Source: Ignavibacteriota bacterium (GTDB lineage: Bacteria > Bacteroidota > Ignavibacteria > UBA10030 > SZUA-254). Taken from it: a DNA stretch of 64,000 bases. Under the pieces are notes generated by a model, which saw nothing but the letters and a program-made list of their open reading frames with translations, made no database searches and was not told the origin of the DNA. The DNA is taken from contig JACREZ010000009.1 in NCBI GenBank assembly GCA_016212665.1, positions 1-64,000 of the forward strand. Reading direction: 5' to 3'. This document shows positions 32,411-40,647 of this stretch, piece after piece (positions within the stretch are counted from its first letter, which is position 1; every line of letters starts with the position of its first letter). A program made the position numbers and the translations under genes.

Positions 32411-34689
32411 CAGAGATTAACTGTTACTCCAACAAGATAACTTCTCTCCGCCGCCGGGAAAAATTTATCTCCCTCGCCGCTCATCAAATATAATTTGTTC
32501 AGTAAGTTCCGAACTTCACCACGCAAATTGAATTCCATTCCCAATACTTCAGGCATTTGATATAAGAACTCAAAATTGATGACGGTGTACTCATCATTTT
32601 TGTTCATGCCGTTTTCAAAATTATCTGTAAAGAACGAACCGACATATTTTGCAACAAGTGAAGATGTAACTCCTTCATAATTATATGTTGCCCGGAGATT
32701 ACACAACACATCAGGAAATCCGGCAATTGAATTACCATCGAGCGAAAACGGAACTGTCAAATCATTTCCGCTTGCATCTTTGAATGTAGAAAACCGAACG
32801 AGGTTATTCTGTGAAATTGTCAAATTTCCGCTCAACGAAACCTCATCATTCATCTTCGCGACACCGTCAAACTCCAGCCCGATGTGGCGCGTACGTTCTG
32901 CATTCCCTGTTACCGGCTGACCAAACATATCCACCTGACCATTCTTTACTAACTCATCGGTAAATTCCATCCAGAAAAGATTAGCCGTCACCTGCGCATC
33001 TGCTGTTTGATATGCAACTCCCACTTCAACATCGAACAATCGTTCCGGCTTCACGAGCGGTTTATCAAAATTGTATTTCATCGTTCCGCCTGTTGTATCC
33101 GATTCAAACTGCGGTCCCTGCCACGACCACCATTGGTCTTCCGCTGCGTACAAATTTTTCAATCTCGGTTCGCGGGAAGTGTAAGCAAGTGAAATATATC
33201 CGTTCCACTCAGGATGAAAATTATAGTTGATGCCGATTCGTGGATTCACAAAACTATACGGCATACTGAAACTGTTGTTCAGAAATTTTTCATTGGCAAT
33301 CCCATAGCGATTGTAAACAAACTGCAAGTCTCCCATCAATGTTAGATTACTATCGAGGCGATATAATTCGTGTGCATACAACGAAACAATATCTTTCTCT
33401 CCGTTGTACTCATAGAAATGATAATCCGGGTCGTAACCGAAAGGGAGGTTTTCTGCATACTGAACTTTTCCCCAATGCACAGAGCGATGAATACGCAATT
33501 CAGTTCCGAGGGTTAAGGTTCCGTTTTCGTGCTCAATCTCCAAACGCGGCAACCAACCGAATTGTTGATTTTCAACATACGCACGAACAAGTGTGTTTGA
33601 AGGATTCTCCGTTGCCGGTATTCCCCAATCCGAACCGATACGTAACGCCGAAGTATCAGCCCATGATGCATCATAATCAAACGAACCTTCGCCTGTGTAG
33701 AAGAACAAAGTATTGTAAAGAGTGTATGTGGGAGATAATCGCCATTCATTCATCAATTCATAGTGCGGTTGGAAAAAATTCTCCACCTCTTGCGGGCGGC
33801 GGCGAGGTATGGAAGATAAATCTTTTGTTACGGTATCTGCCTTATATAAATCCGACATGAGATTGACACGTCGAAGTTGTAAATCTTCATTCACAAATTT
33901 GGGCAATCCATAATAGGCAAGTCCGTCAGAAAGCGGTCCTCCAAAGAAGTGAAATCGCGTAGTCATATCTTTGTCGAATCGTACAGCGCCGAGAAAGTAC
34001 GAATTCAAATCCACCCACGAGTGTTCGCGGTATCCTTCGCTTCGTATCTTTCCTAACTTTGCAAAGAGTGCATATTGGTTTTCAATCATTCCTGAGTTGA
34101 CCGAGACTTCATATTTTCTTGTATTAAGTTTTGTTTCACTCCCGCCAAACTCCTGAAAGCCGAACAGTGATTCGAGTTTAATTCCCTTCTTCTCATTAAA
34201 CGGAGTCGTTACAAGATTAATCGAACCGCCAATTGCCGGAGGTCCGTAAAATGCGCTTCCCGCGCCACGCTGAATTTGTATATCGCTAGTGCTTGCAAGT
34301 AAATCAGGAAAGTCAATCCAATAGACATTGTGGTCTTCCGGGTCGTTTTGCGGTATGCCATTTATCATCACCGACAAACGTCGCTGGTCGAAACCGCGCA
34401 AGTTAATGTAATTGTAACCAATGCCGCTTCCGTTCTCCGAGTAAAATGTCATCGAAGGCATCTCGGAAAGCAGAACGGGAATATCCTGTACAGTGTATCT
34501 CTCTTTCAATTGTTCCTGCTTCAAGTTGGAAAACGTCACCGGTGTTTCCCGTTCCTTCGCCTGAATCGGGTTCACAATCACGGGAGATAAATAATACATC
34601 GTGTCACGTTCTGCTATTGCCAACTCTTGTCCAACCAGTGATGACAAAACAATCGAACAGTACATCAAACAATACAATATTTTCTTCAT
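32410..34689 (-). CDS. TonB-dependent outer-membrane receptor, predicted thiamine receptor
   Basis: 759 residues from the ATG at 34689; the upstream extension of 8 codons precedes a proper signal peptide (MKKILYCLMYCSIVLSSLVGQ). The plug domain spans about 45-165 (VQDIPVLLSEMPSM, NLRGFDQRRLSVMINGIPQNDPED, IQIQRGAGSAFYGPPAIGG). The barrel follows, ending SYLVGVTVNL. The TonB box is not obvious. A TPP riboswitch and attenuator stand directly upstream, so the ligand is very probably thiamine or a thiamine compound, as for the OMR1 receptors of Bacteroidota. It leads the operon receptor-thiN-symporter. Confidence 0.92.
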   Translation of the reverse strand: MKKILYCLMYCSIVLSSLVGQELAIAERDTMYYLSPVIVNPIQAKERETPVTFSNLKQEQLKERYTVQDIPVLLSEMPSMTFYSENGSGIGYNYINLRGFDQRRLSVMINGIPQNDPEDHNVYWIDFPDLLASTSDIQIQRGAGSAFYGPPAIGGSINLVTTPFNEKKGIKLESLFGFQEFGGSETKLNTRKYEVSVNSGMIENQYALFAKLGKIRSEGYREHSWVDLNSYFLGAVRFDKDMTTRFHFFGGPLSDGLAYYGLPKFVNEDLQLRRVNLMSDLYKADTVTKDLSSIPRRRPQEVENFFQPHYELMNEWRLSPTYTLYNTLFFYTGEGSFDYDASWADTSALRIGSDWGIPATENPSNTLVRAYVENQQFGWLPRLEIEHENGTLTLGTELRIHRSVHWGKVQYAENLPFGYDPDYHFYEYNGEKDIVSLYAHELYRLDSNLTLMGDLQFVYNRYGIANEKFLNNSFSMPYSFVNPRIGINYNFHPEWNGYISLAYTSREPRLKNLYAAEDQWWSWQGPQFESDTTGGTMKYNFDKPLVKPERLFDVEVGVAYQTADAQVTANLFWMEFTDELVKNGQVDMFGQPVTGNAERTRHIGLEFDGVAKMNDEVSLSGNLTISQNNLVRFSTFKDASGNDLTVPFSLDGNSIAGFPDVLCNLRATYNYEGVTSSLVAKYVGSFFTDNFENGMNKNDEYTVINFEFLYQMPEVLGMEFNLRGEVRNLLNKLYLMSGEGDKFFPAAERSYLVGVTVNL

Positions 34690-34710
34690 AAAATTTCTTT
34701 CAATCAAACA

Positions 34711-34762
34711 CAAAATAAAAAGCCGTTATCCTTTTTACCAACGTGGTAAAATGAATGACGGC
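34711..34762 (-). terminator. Attenuator hairpin downstream of the TPP riboswitch
   Basis: On the minus strand GCCGT...ACGGC with an inner TTTACCA-CG-TTGGTAAA stem is followed by TTTTTATTTT. It lies between the riboswitch and the receptor start codon, as expected for transcriptional control by premature termination when TPP is bound. Confidence 0.75.
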
Positions 34763-34779
34763 ATGAAACTCGTGTTCAA

Positions 34780-34866
34780 TTTCCCTACGCTGGCATAATC
34801 CAGATCAGGTGATAAGGGTATAATCTCAGTCCCGTTCGACTCTGTCGAACGGGACACCCCAAAAAT
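34780..34866 (-). promoter_or_regulatory. TPP riboswitch (THI element)
   Basis: Reading the minus strand: GGGGTGTCCCG, a variable hairpin GTTCGACAGAGTCGAAC, then CTGAGAT, ATACCCTTATCACCTGATCT, GGATTATGCCAGCGTAGGGAA. These are the near-invariant blocks of the thiamine pyrophosphate aptamer. It is located upstream of the TonB-dependent receptor gene. Confidence 0.97.
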
Positions 34867-34994
34867 TCAAAGAGCAATTTTTGACTGCGACAATATACGC
34901 GGACGAATCTCGGTTTACAAATTGGTTTTGTAAGTTTCTCGGAAATTCCTATATTTGCAGGCGTTTTTAGAAAAATCAATAGAATAGGAATTTA

Positions 34995-35279
34995 ATGCAA
35001 CGACATAAATCAGCCCAAAAGCAGGCAAGAAAAGCAATTCGGAATCAGGTACGCAACCGCCGTGATAATTCAATAATGAACACCGTGGTAAAACGAGTTA
35101 CTGAAACGAAGGAATTAGACAAAGCAGTAACCGCTCTCAACCGTGCGTACAAAATCTTAGACCAACTTGCGGCAAAGGGTATCATTCACAAAAACAAAGC
35201 GGCTCGACAAAAGTCTCAGTTAAAGAGACTCGTCTCTTCCTTACAACCTGCGGCTGTTGCCGCGACTCCTGCCGCGTAA
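34995..35279 (+). CDS. rpsT: 30S ribosomal protein S20
   Basis: 94 residues, rich in Lys/Arg: HKSAQKQARKAIRNQVRNRRDNS and LDQLAAKGIIHKNKAARQKSQLKRL are the conserved S20 helices that bind 16S rRNA in the small subunit. The alanine-rich tail (AAVAATPAA) is usual. It is monocistronic, divergent from the thiamine operon, with a strong hairpin terminator 36 nt after the stop. Confidence 0.97.
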   Translation: MQRHKSAQKQARKAIRNQVRNRRDNSIMNTVVKRVTETKELDKAVTALNRAYKILDQLAAKGIIHKNKAARQKSQLKRLVSSLQPAAVAATPAA

Positions 35280-35315
35280 TTAAATTTAAATCTTTTCACC
35301 GCTCATGCGGTAAAT

Positions 35316-35344
35316 AAAAAGTCCCGTCGAGTACGGGACTTTTT
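35316..35344 (+). terminator. Rho-independent terminator of rpsT
   Basis: AAAAAGTCCCGT-CGAGT-ACGGGACTTTTT followed by ATTTAG: a 12-bp stem with flanking A and T runs, potentially active in both directions. Confidence 0.9.
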
Positions 35345-35360
35345 ATTTAGACAAGATGTA

Positions 35361-35476
35361 CCGTCCTTCTGAATCCTGCTTCAGAGGGATGAAGAAACCA
35401 GATTTTTTTGAATTTAGCACTTAACCGGTTTTCTGGATTCTTCGTCACCCGCTAAAGCGGGATTCCTCAGAATGAC
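35361..35476. repeat. Palindromic interspersed repeat, copy 3 (degenerate)
   Basis: Left end CCTTCTGAATCCTGCTTCAG, right end CGGGATTCCTCAGAATGAC with an inner hairpin CCCGCTAAAGCGGG. It belongs to the same family as copies 1 and 4 and lies just after the GIY-YIG gene. Confidence 0.7.
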
Positions 35477-35494
35477 AAAGCTTTGCTTGGTTAT

Positions 35495-35785
35495 TTAATC
35501 ATACCACCCTTCACTCAAATCTTTCCACTCGGGATTTATTGATTCAATTAAAGCGAGTTTCTTTTTTCTGACCCATCCTTTAATTTGTTTCTCTCGTGCT
35601 ATTGCCGCGTTCACATCAATAGTATCCTCGAAGTACACTAATTGATGAAGTCCATATTTAGACGTAAATCCTTGAATCAATTTATGTTTGTGTTCATAAA
35701 CTCGACGCTCAAGATTGTTTGTCACGCCCGTGTACAAGGTACCGTTTCTCCTGTTCGTCATTATGTACACATAATAATTCTTCAT
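35495..35785 (-). CDS. GIY-YIG family small endonuclease-like protein
   Basis: 96 residues, single GIY-YIG domain: YYVYIMTNRRNGTLYTGVTNNLERRVYEHK (YVY...YTG with catalytic-type Tyr, Arg), then AIAREKQIKGWVRKKKLALIE. This matches UvrC-N/YhbQ-like stand-alone proteins common in Bacteroidota, whose function is largely unknown although they keep nuclease residues. The gene is bracketed closely on both sides by palindromic repeats of one family (copies 3 and 4). Confidence 0.93.
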   Translation of the reverse strand: MKNYYVYIMTNRRNGTLYTGVTNNLERRVYEHKHKLIQGFTSKYGLHQLVYFEDTIDVNAAIAREKQIKGWVRKKKLALIESINPEWKDLSEGWYD

Positions 35786-35804
35786 CAGTCCATAAAAGAG
35801 AACG

Positions 35805-35895
35805 GTGTCATTCTGAATCCCCCGATTTATCGGGGGTGAAGAATCCAGATAACTCTACAAACGTTTTGGATTCTTCGCTTCGCTCAGAATGACAC
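35805..35895. repeat. Palindromic interspersed repeat, copy 4
   Basis: GTGTCATTCTGAATCC ... CTCAGAATGACAC, 12-bp inverted ends, with inner hairpin CCCCCGATTTATCGGGGG and a second GAAGAATCC/GGATTCTTC stem. It lies upstream of the GIY-YIG gene. Confidence 0.85.
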
Positions 35896-35907
35896 TCGAA
35901 AAGTGTA

Positions 35908-36426
35908 TTACAGTTTCTTCTCCAACTCCCCTATTCGTTTCTCAAACTCGCCGCGATGTTCCGGTTTCATCTCGATGAGTTTTTCGTATGCTTCAATCGC
36001 TTCAACAATCAATCCTTGCTTCACATAAATTTCCGCAAGCGTGGGACTGACAAACTCTCCCTGAAACTCAATCATTTCCTGTGACTGTTTGGGTTGTTCC
36101 TTTGCCGATTGAAGAGGTTGAACCGGTACATTCGTTTTTTTTGTCTCCCATTCATTCTTCAAGATGAAGAGTTGCTCAGAATCCGGGAAGATTGCTCTCG
36201 TCTGTGAAAGCGTTCTCAACGCCTCTTCAAAATCCGATTCAGCGGCAAAACATTTTGCAAGGACAATGTATCCCGATGCGTATTTCGGGTACTGATTGAT
36301 TCCATTTAAACATACATCTTTTGCTTCGTTCACGTCACCATGTTCGAGCAACATGTAGGCAAGTCGTGCAAAGAGAGGAGAATCGGAGCGGCGCATAACA
36401 CGCGCCTGAAGTTCATCAAATTCCAT
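35908..36426 (-). CDS. Tetratricopeptide repeat protein
   Basis: 172 residues. TPR-type helical pairs are visible: FARLAYMLLEHGDVNEAKDVCLNGINQYPKY, ASGYIVLAKCFAAESDFEEALRTLSQTRAIFPDS, and near the C-terminus LAEIYVKQGLIVEAIEAYEKLIEMKP. A polar linker with PVQPLQSAKEQPKQS separates the first pairs from the last. It has no signal peptide. It lies 6 nt after the glycosyltransferase gene and may be its regulatory or scaffolding partner. Confidence 0.85.
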   Translation of the reverse strand: MEFDELQARVMRRSDSPLFARLAYMLLEHGDVNEAKDVCLNGINQYPKYASGYIVLAKCFAAESDFEEALRTLSQTRAIFPDSEQLFILKNEWETKKTNVPVQPLQSAKEQPKQSQEMIEFQGEFVSPTLAEIYVKQGLIVEAIEAYEKLIEMKPEHRGEFEKRIGELEKKL

Positions 36427-36432
36427 AATGTC

Positions 36433-37950
36433 TTATGAGGCTAATACTTCTACCTGATTTGTTTCTAACTTTTGTTTTCGGGCGGCAAGTGCGAGACGGC
36501 GTGCGGTAAATGCCTGACCAATCGAAAGCCAGCCGACAAACCCGAATCCCATTGTGTATAATAATTGAAACGGCACGGCGGCAATTTCTAAATAATAAAT
36601 CGAAGAACCGACGCCGAACAAACAATAAATCGAAAGCAGTGCTTCGATAACAACGGTGAAACTGAGTTTGACAGGCACATAATGTTTTCCATGCCACTTG
36701 TCTTTCTTATCAACGATGCGATACTTCGGGGTGCGCACGAACTCGGATTTCTTTTTGAAAATTCCTTCGATGACTGCCCGTGTATTGTTCACCGCAAAAC
36801 CCATGCTTCCCGCCATGAAGAGAGGAAACAACAACATCCGCCTCTGCCAATCGCGATAGACAGCTTTCTGTGAATACATGTAAAACAAAAATGAACCGAG
36901 AAACGCCAGCACAAACACCGCCATGATTCCGAAATACATTTCGTACCCGCCCTGATGTTTGATGTAAATGAGCGGCACATTTAAAATTCCCGTTAACAAA
37001 ATAAACGGGAAAACAACGTTGCCGGTGAGATGAAGCGTCGAAGCCATCTTTTTGTTGAATGGCAATTTCGATTTCCACACCATCGGTAAAATCTTTCGTG
37101 CAGTTTCCACGGCGCCTTTTGTCCACCGGAACTGTTGCGTTTTCAACGCGTTGATTTCCGAAGGGAGTTCTGCCGGCGATGTAACATCATTGAGGTAACG
37201 GAATTTCCATCCGCGTAACTGAGCGCGGTAACTCAAATCCAAATCCTCTGTAATCGTATCCGCCTGCCAGTTGCCTGCATCTTCGATGCACGATTTTCTC
37301 CAGATTCCTCCTGTTCCATTAAAGTTCAAAAAGAATCCTGCTTTGTTCCTCACATTTTGCTCGATAACAAAATGCGCATCGAGCGACATTGCTTGTGCGC
37401 GTGTCAAAAGCGAATAATCAACATTGATGTGTTCCCACCGCGTCTGCACCATCCCGATTTTTTCATCCATCAAAAAGTAGGGCATCGTTCTCATCAGGAA
37501 ATCAGGATTCGGAACAAAGTCCGCATCGAATACACCAATGAATTCTCCCTTCGCTGTCAGTAAGCCTTCTTTCAGCGCGCCCGCTTTATATCCCGAACGA
37601 TTTGTTCGATGGACAAGCGTTATGTCGTGCCCCATCTGACGATACCGTTCGACTTCTTCCGCGACAAACTCCGTTGTTTCATCCGTCGAGTCATCCAGTA
37701 CCTGAAACTCAAGTTTCTCTTTCGGATATTTCATCTGCACGACCGCTTCAAGTAAACGATGGACAACATACTTTTCGTTGTACATCGGAAGTTGAATGGT
37801 CACCATCGGGAATTGTGTCAGTTCAGGCGGCGTCTCCATTTTCTTGTTCCGATACTTCAAATAATAATAGACCATGATGAAGCCGCTCGAGCCAAACATG
37901 AACAAGAGCGTTAACGAAACGAAATATACACCAATTACTGTATCAGCCAT
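36433..37950 (-). CDS. Membrane family-2 glycosyltransferase (cellulose-synthase-like)
   Basis: 505 residues. An N-terminal membrane helix is followed by the GT-A domain: VTIQLPMYNEKYVV, the first Asp in QVLDDSTDETTE, the DxD motif in GVFDADFVPN, TEDLDLSYRAQLRGW, and the QxxRW motif QQFRWTKGAVE. Further membrane helices (PFILLTGILNVPLIYI, MAVFVLAFLGSFLFYMY, ALLSIYCLFGV) close the protein. This is the processive polysaccharide synthase/glucosyltransferase arrangement; the product (exopolysaccharide or glycolipid) is unknown. No PilZ domain is present. Confidence 0.93.
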   Translation of the reverse strand: MADTVIGVYFVSLTLLFMFGSSGFIMVYYYLKYRNKKMETPPELTQFPMVTIQLPMYNEKYVVHRLLEAVVQMKYPKEKLEFQVLDDSTDETTEFVAEEVERYRQMGHDITLVHRTNRSGYKAGALKEGLLTAKGEFIGVFDADFVPNPDFLMRTMPYFLMDEKIGMVQTRWEHINVDYSLLTRAQAMSLDAHFVIEQNVRNKAGFFLNFNGTGGIWRKSCIEDAGNWQADTITEDLDLSYRAQLRGWKFRYLNDVTSPAELPSEINALKTQQFRWTKGAVETARKILPMVWKSKLPFNKKMASTLHLTGNVVFPFILLTGILNVPLIYIKHQGGYEMYFGIMAVFVLAFLGSFLFYMYSQKAVYRDWQRRMLLFPLFMAGSMGFAVNNTRAVIEGIFKKKSEFVRTPKYRIVDKKDKWHGKHYVPVKLSFTVVIEALLSIYCLFGVGSSIYYLEIAAVPFQLLYTMGFGFVGWLSIGQAFTARRLALAARKQKLETNQVEVLAS

Positions 37951-37974
37951 TTATTTTTTAGAATCAATTTACTC

Positions 37975-38150
37975 AGTGTGTGTTTGAATTTCTAATTTGT
38001 AAATCCGAAATCCTAAACCCCGAAGGGATCCCTTTGGGACAAATTCGAATATCTACTATCGAAAATATTAGACGCGAATGAAATAAGTTTGAGAATTCTC
38101 GTTTAGGATTTGTTTAGGATTTTGAAATTCGATATTAGGATTTATTAGTG
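37975..38150. repeat. AT-rich spacer with degenerate 7-bp steps
   Basis: AAATCCG, AAATCCT, AAACCCC steps and related A/T-rich units (GAATATC, TACTATC) fill the space between the lptE stop and the glycosyltransferase start. No gene is seen. Confidence 0.5.
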
Positions 38151-38654
38151 TTACCACCCCGAAACAGTATCAAGCAAAATATCTTCTGTCAATTGTTCGA
38201 TTGCGGTTGTGATAGCGGCTTGCTTTGCAGATGGACCACCGGAAATATCGTAGTCAGCGTAGCGGGAGAATTGCTTTTCCCAGATTTGCTTCTTCATTTT
38301 TTGGTCACGGTAGAGAACCTTCACGTTCACTGTAACGCGGTTCTTTGTTACCTGCTCGCCTTTTGTTAATACCGCCGGTTCATTCGGCATTGAAGTGATT
38401 GTTCCTTCAAGCAACGCATCTGCAGTTCGCTTATCCGCAAGTTGGAAATTGTTATCGCGTATAAAACTTTCCTGCAACTTGTTCGTCAGTTGTTCCCGCA
38501 GATTCGGTTCTCCCGAACCGCTTTGGTCATCGAACAAAGGAATTGCAATCGTCTTCAAATGCGGCGGAACGCTCGCACCCGTGAACGAATAGCAACCAAC
38601 AACTAAACCAACTAAAACTAACAATAAAAAACTAAAAACTAACTTCGCTACCAT
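38151..38654 (-). CDS. lptE: LPS-assembly lipoprotein LptE
   Basis: 167 residues. The lipoprotein signal ends VGLVVGC (Cys21), followed by the typical YSFTGASVPPHLKTIAIPLFDDQSG of Bacteroidota LptE proteins. LREQLTNKLQESFIRDNNFQLAD and ALLEGTITSM continue the fold. LptE plugs the LptD barrel and helps place lipopolysaccharide in the outer leaflet. Its start overlaps the end of the sigma-54 regulator gene by 7 nt, so both belong to one operon. Confidence 0.88.
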   Translation of the reverse strand: MVAKLVFSFLLLVLVGLVVGCYSFTGASVPPHLKTIAIPLFDDQSGSGEPNLREQLTNKLQESFIRDNNFQLADKRTADALLEGTITSMPNEPAVLTKGEQVTKNRVTVNVKVLYRDQKMKKQIWEKQFSRYADYDISGGPSAKQAAITTAIEQLTEDILLDTVSGW

Positions 38655-39811
38655 AGGTTCTCGATTCCATACTCCTTCGCCCGACGATACAACGTCCGCT
38701 CACTGATGTTCAACGCTTTCGCGACCAACTTTCTGTTCCCATGATATTTTCTCAACGCTTCGATAATCATCCGCTTTTCCATTTCTTTGATTGGAATTAC
38801 CGATTCGTCTAAGTGCGATGAATCTGCAGGTGGCGCATCATGCGAGTTCTCAACATCAAGCAGAGGCATCTTCACTATCATATCCTGATTGACATACACA
38901 GGTTTTTGCAACATCTGTTTGATTTCCATGATGTCGTTCTTCACTTCAAGCAATGCGCGGTAAATTAATTCGCGTTCTGCTTGTTCAGGAGATTTATTTG
39001 TTACAACTGGTAAATTTCGCGTAGGGGGATAATAAAGACGTAAGTACCGCTTCACACCATCAGATTCTATCCGTACTCCGCCACCTAATACAAGCAAACT
39101 TTCAACAACATTTTTTAGTTCTCTTACATTCCCTGGCCATGAATATGCCTCTAGTGTTTCAATCGCCTCCTCTGAAATACCCCCAAACTGATAACCTTTC
39201 TTTTCTGATAATTGCTCTGTAAAATATTCGATCAAAGGTCGAATATCCTCTACACGCTGACGCAGTGCTGGGATATTGATGTTGATTGGGCGTAAGCGAA
39301 AATAAAGGTCTGTACGAAATCTCCCGTGACGTACTTCAAAATTTAGGTCTTTATTCGTTGCGGCAATCACCCGTACATCCACTTTGCGCGGCGTAGCGGA
39401 GCCGACTCGCATGTACTCACCGCTTTCAAGAACGCGGAGAAATTTCACTTGTGTTCCGAGAGGAAGTTCCCCAATCTCATCAAGAAAAACTGTCCCGCCA
39501 TCAGCAAGTTCAAAATATCCCTTCCGTGTTTCTGAAGCGCCGGTGAACGCTCCTTTTTCATGTCCGAATAATTCGCTCTCGATAATTCCTTCGGGAATCG
39601 CTCCGGCGTTCACGGAAATCATCGGCTTGTTTTTTCTTGAACTTGCTTTGTGAATAGCCTTAGCGATGACTTCTTTCCCGACTCCGCTCTCCCCTGTTAT
39701 CAACACAGTAATATCCGTCGGTGCGACTTGTTGAATCACATGGACAATTTCTTTTATCTCCAGCGATTCACCGACAATCCCAAGTTCTTTTTGTTGAGAC
39801 TCGCTGTTCAT
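38648..39811 (-). CDS. Sigma-54-dependent transcriptional activator without receiver domain
   Basis: 387 residues from the ATG at 39811 (a GTG 3 nt upstream is possible). The AAA+ domain starts almost at once: Walker A GESGVGKE near residue 40, GAFTGA near 86 for sigma-54 contact, Walker B GTVFLDEIGE, and PWPGNVRELKN-type motif SWPGNVRELKN. After a linker, the C-terminal Fis-type HTH reads GNRKLVAKALNISERTLYRRAKEYGI. There is no N-terminal receiver or sensor, so activity must be set by level or partners. It overlaps the SPOR gene stop (TGATG) and lptE. Confidence 0.93.
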   Translation of the reverse strand: MNSESQQKELGIVGESLEIKEIVHVIQQVAPTDITVLITGESGVGKEVIAKAIHKASSRKNKPMISVNAGAIPEGIIESELFGHEKGAFTGASETRKGYFELADGGTVFLDEIGELPLGTQVKFLRVLESGEYMRVGSATPRKVDVRVIAATNKDLNFEVRHGRFRTDLYFRLRPININIPALRQRVEDIRPLIEYFTEQLSEKKGYQFGGISEEAIETLEAYSWPGNVRELKNVVESLLVLGGGVRIESDGVKRYLRLYYPPTRNLPVVTNKSPEQAERELIYRALLEVKNDIMEIKQMLQKPVYVNQDMIVKMPLLDVENSHDAPPADSSHLDESVIPIKEMEKRMIIEALRKYHGNRKLVAKALNISERTLYRRAKEYGIENLW

Positions 39812-40647
39812 CACCGTTCAATCACCATTGAACTTAAACCAAATTTTGACTTCACTTCTTTCGATGCTTTCTCTGCATCGTCACGTGTTTTATATCCGCC
39901 AACCCACACTTTGTACAAACTCTTTCCGTTCTGAACTTTGCTTGCGACTTCTACCTTGTACCCTTTTTCTTCAAAACTGCTTTTCACTTTTTCTGCATTC
40001 ACCGATGTAGAAAACGCGCCAACCTGCAACGTAAATCTTTCCTGACTTCCTTGCGGCTTAATTTCCTGTTCGTTCGTTTTTTTCGTCTCTGTTTTGTTTG
40101 ATTGCACTTCGGGTTCCTTCGCAACTGTCACCGGTTTATCAACTTTCGGCAAATCCGATTTCGGAACGCTCTTCACATACGGCGATTCGGGATACTCTTT
40201 TGCAAGTTGTTGAAGTTGAGCGCTTGCAGTTCTGTATAAACCCATCGCATAATTGTATTGATACAACCGGTACAACGCATCATCCGCCCACTCGCTTTTC
40301 GGAAAGTTGCTGAGAATGGTTTGATAAAATTGCTTCGCCTCATTCGCATTCGTCGCCAATCTCCCTTGAAGATACACCACACCCGCATCGTTCTGATATT
40401 TCGTGATCAGTTCAGGCAGAAGAGACTTGACTTCATTCACTTCACCCTTCTCTAAGAGTTGGATTGCCTGAGCCACTTCGTTCTTGTTTTGAGTTTCGGG
40501 TTTTGAGTTTTGTCCATAGAGCGTTGAGCAGTGAGCAGTGAGCAGTGTAAGGTAAATTATTAGGAACAAAGTACAACAACGAACTGCCAACCGACAACCG
40601 TCAACCAAATGATTAATGACCAATGACCAATGACGAATAACGTTCAC
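39811..40647 (-). CDS. SPOR-domain protein with TPR-like repeats
   Basis: 278 residues from a GTG overlapping the miaB stop (GTGA). A hydrophobic leader (CCTLFLIIYLTLLTAHC) is followed by tetratricopeptide-like helices (AIQLLEKGEVNEVKSLLPELITKY, AKQFYQTILSNFPKSEWADDALYRLY), a charged linker rich in Lys/Glu/Pro, and a SPOR domain from about residue 200 (RFTLQVGAFSTSVNAEKVKSSFEEKGYKVEV, YKVWVGGYKTRDDAEKA). SPOR domains bind denuded peptidoglycan at division sites. The leader codons are partly made of heptamer repeats, so the exact start is uncertain. Confidence 0.85.
   Translation of the reverse strand: MNVIRHWSLVINHLVDGCRLAVRCCTLFLIIYLTLLTAHCSTLYGQNSKPETQNKNEVAQAIQLLEKGEVNEVKSLLPELITKYQNDAGVVYLQGRLATNANEAKQFYQTILSNFPKSEWADDALYRLYQYNYAMGLYRTASAQLQQLAKEYPESPYVKSVPKSDLPKVDKPVTVAKEPEVQSNKTETKKTNEQEIKPQGSQERFTLQVGAFSTSVNAEKVKSSFEEKGYKVEVASKVQNGKSLYKVWVGGYKTRDDAEKASKEVKSKFGLSSMVIER
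40492..40636. repeat. 7-bp repeats in the leader region of the SPOR gene
   Basis: TTTTGAG/TTTCGGG steps (40492-40515), GCAGTGA repeated three times (about 40527-40547), and ATTAATG, ACCAATG, ACCAATG, ACGAATA near 40608-40636. Confidence 0.75.
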
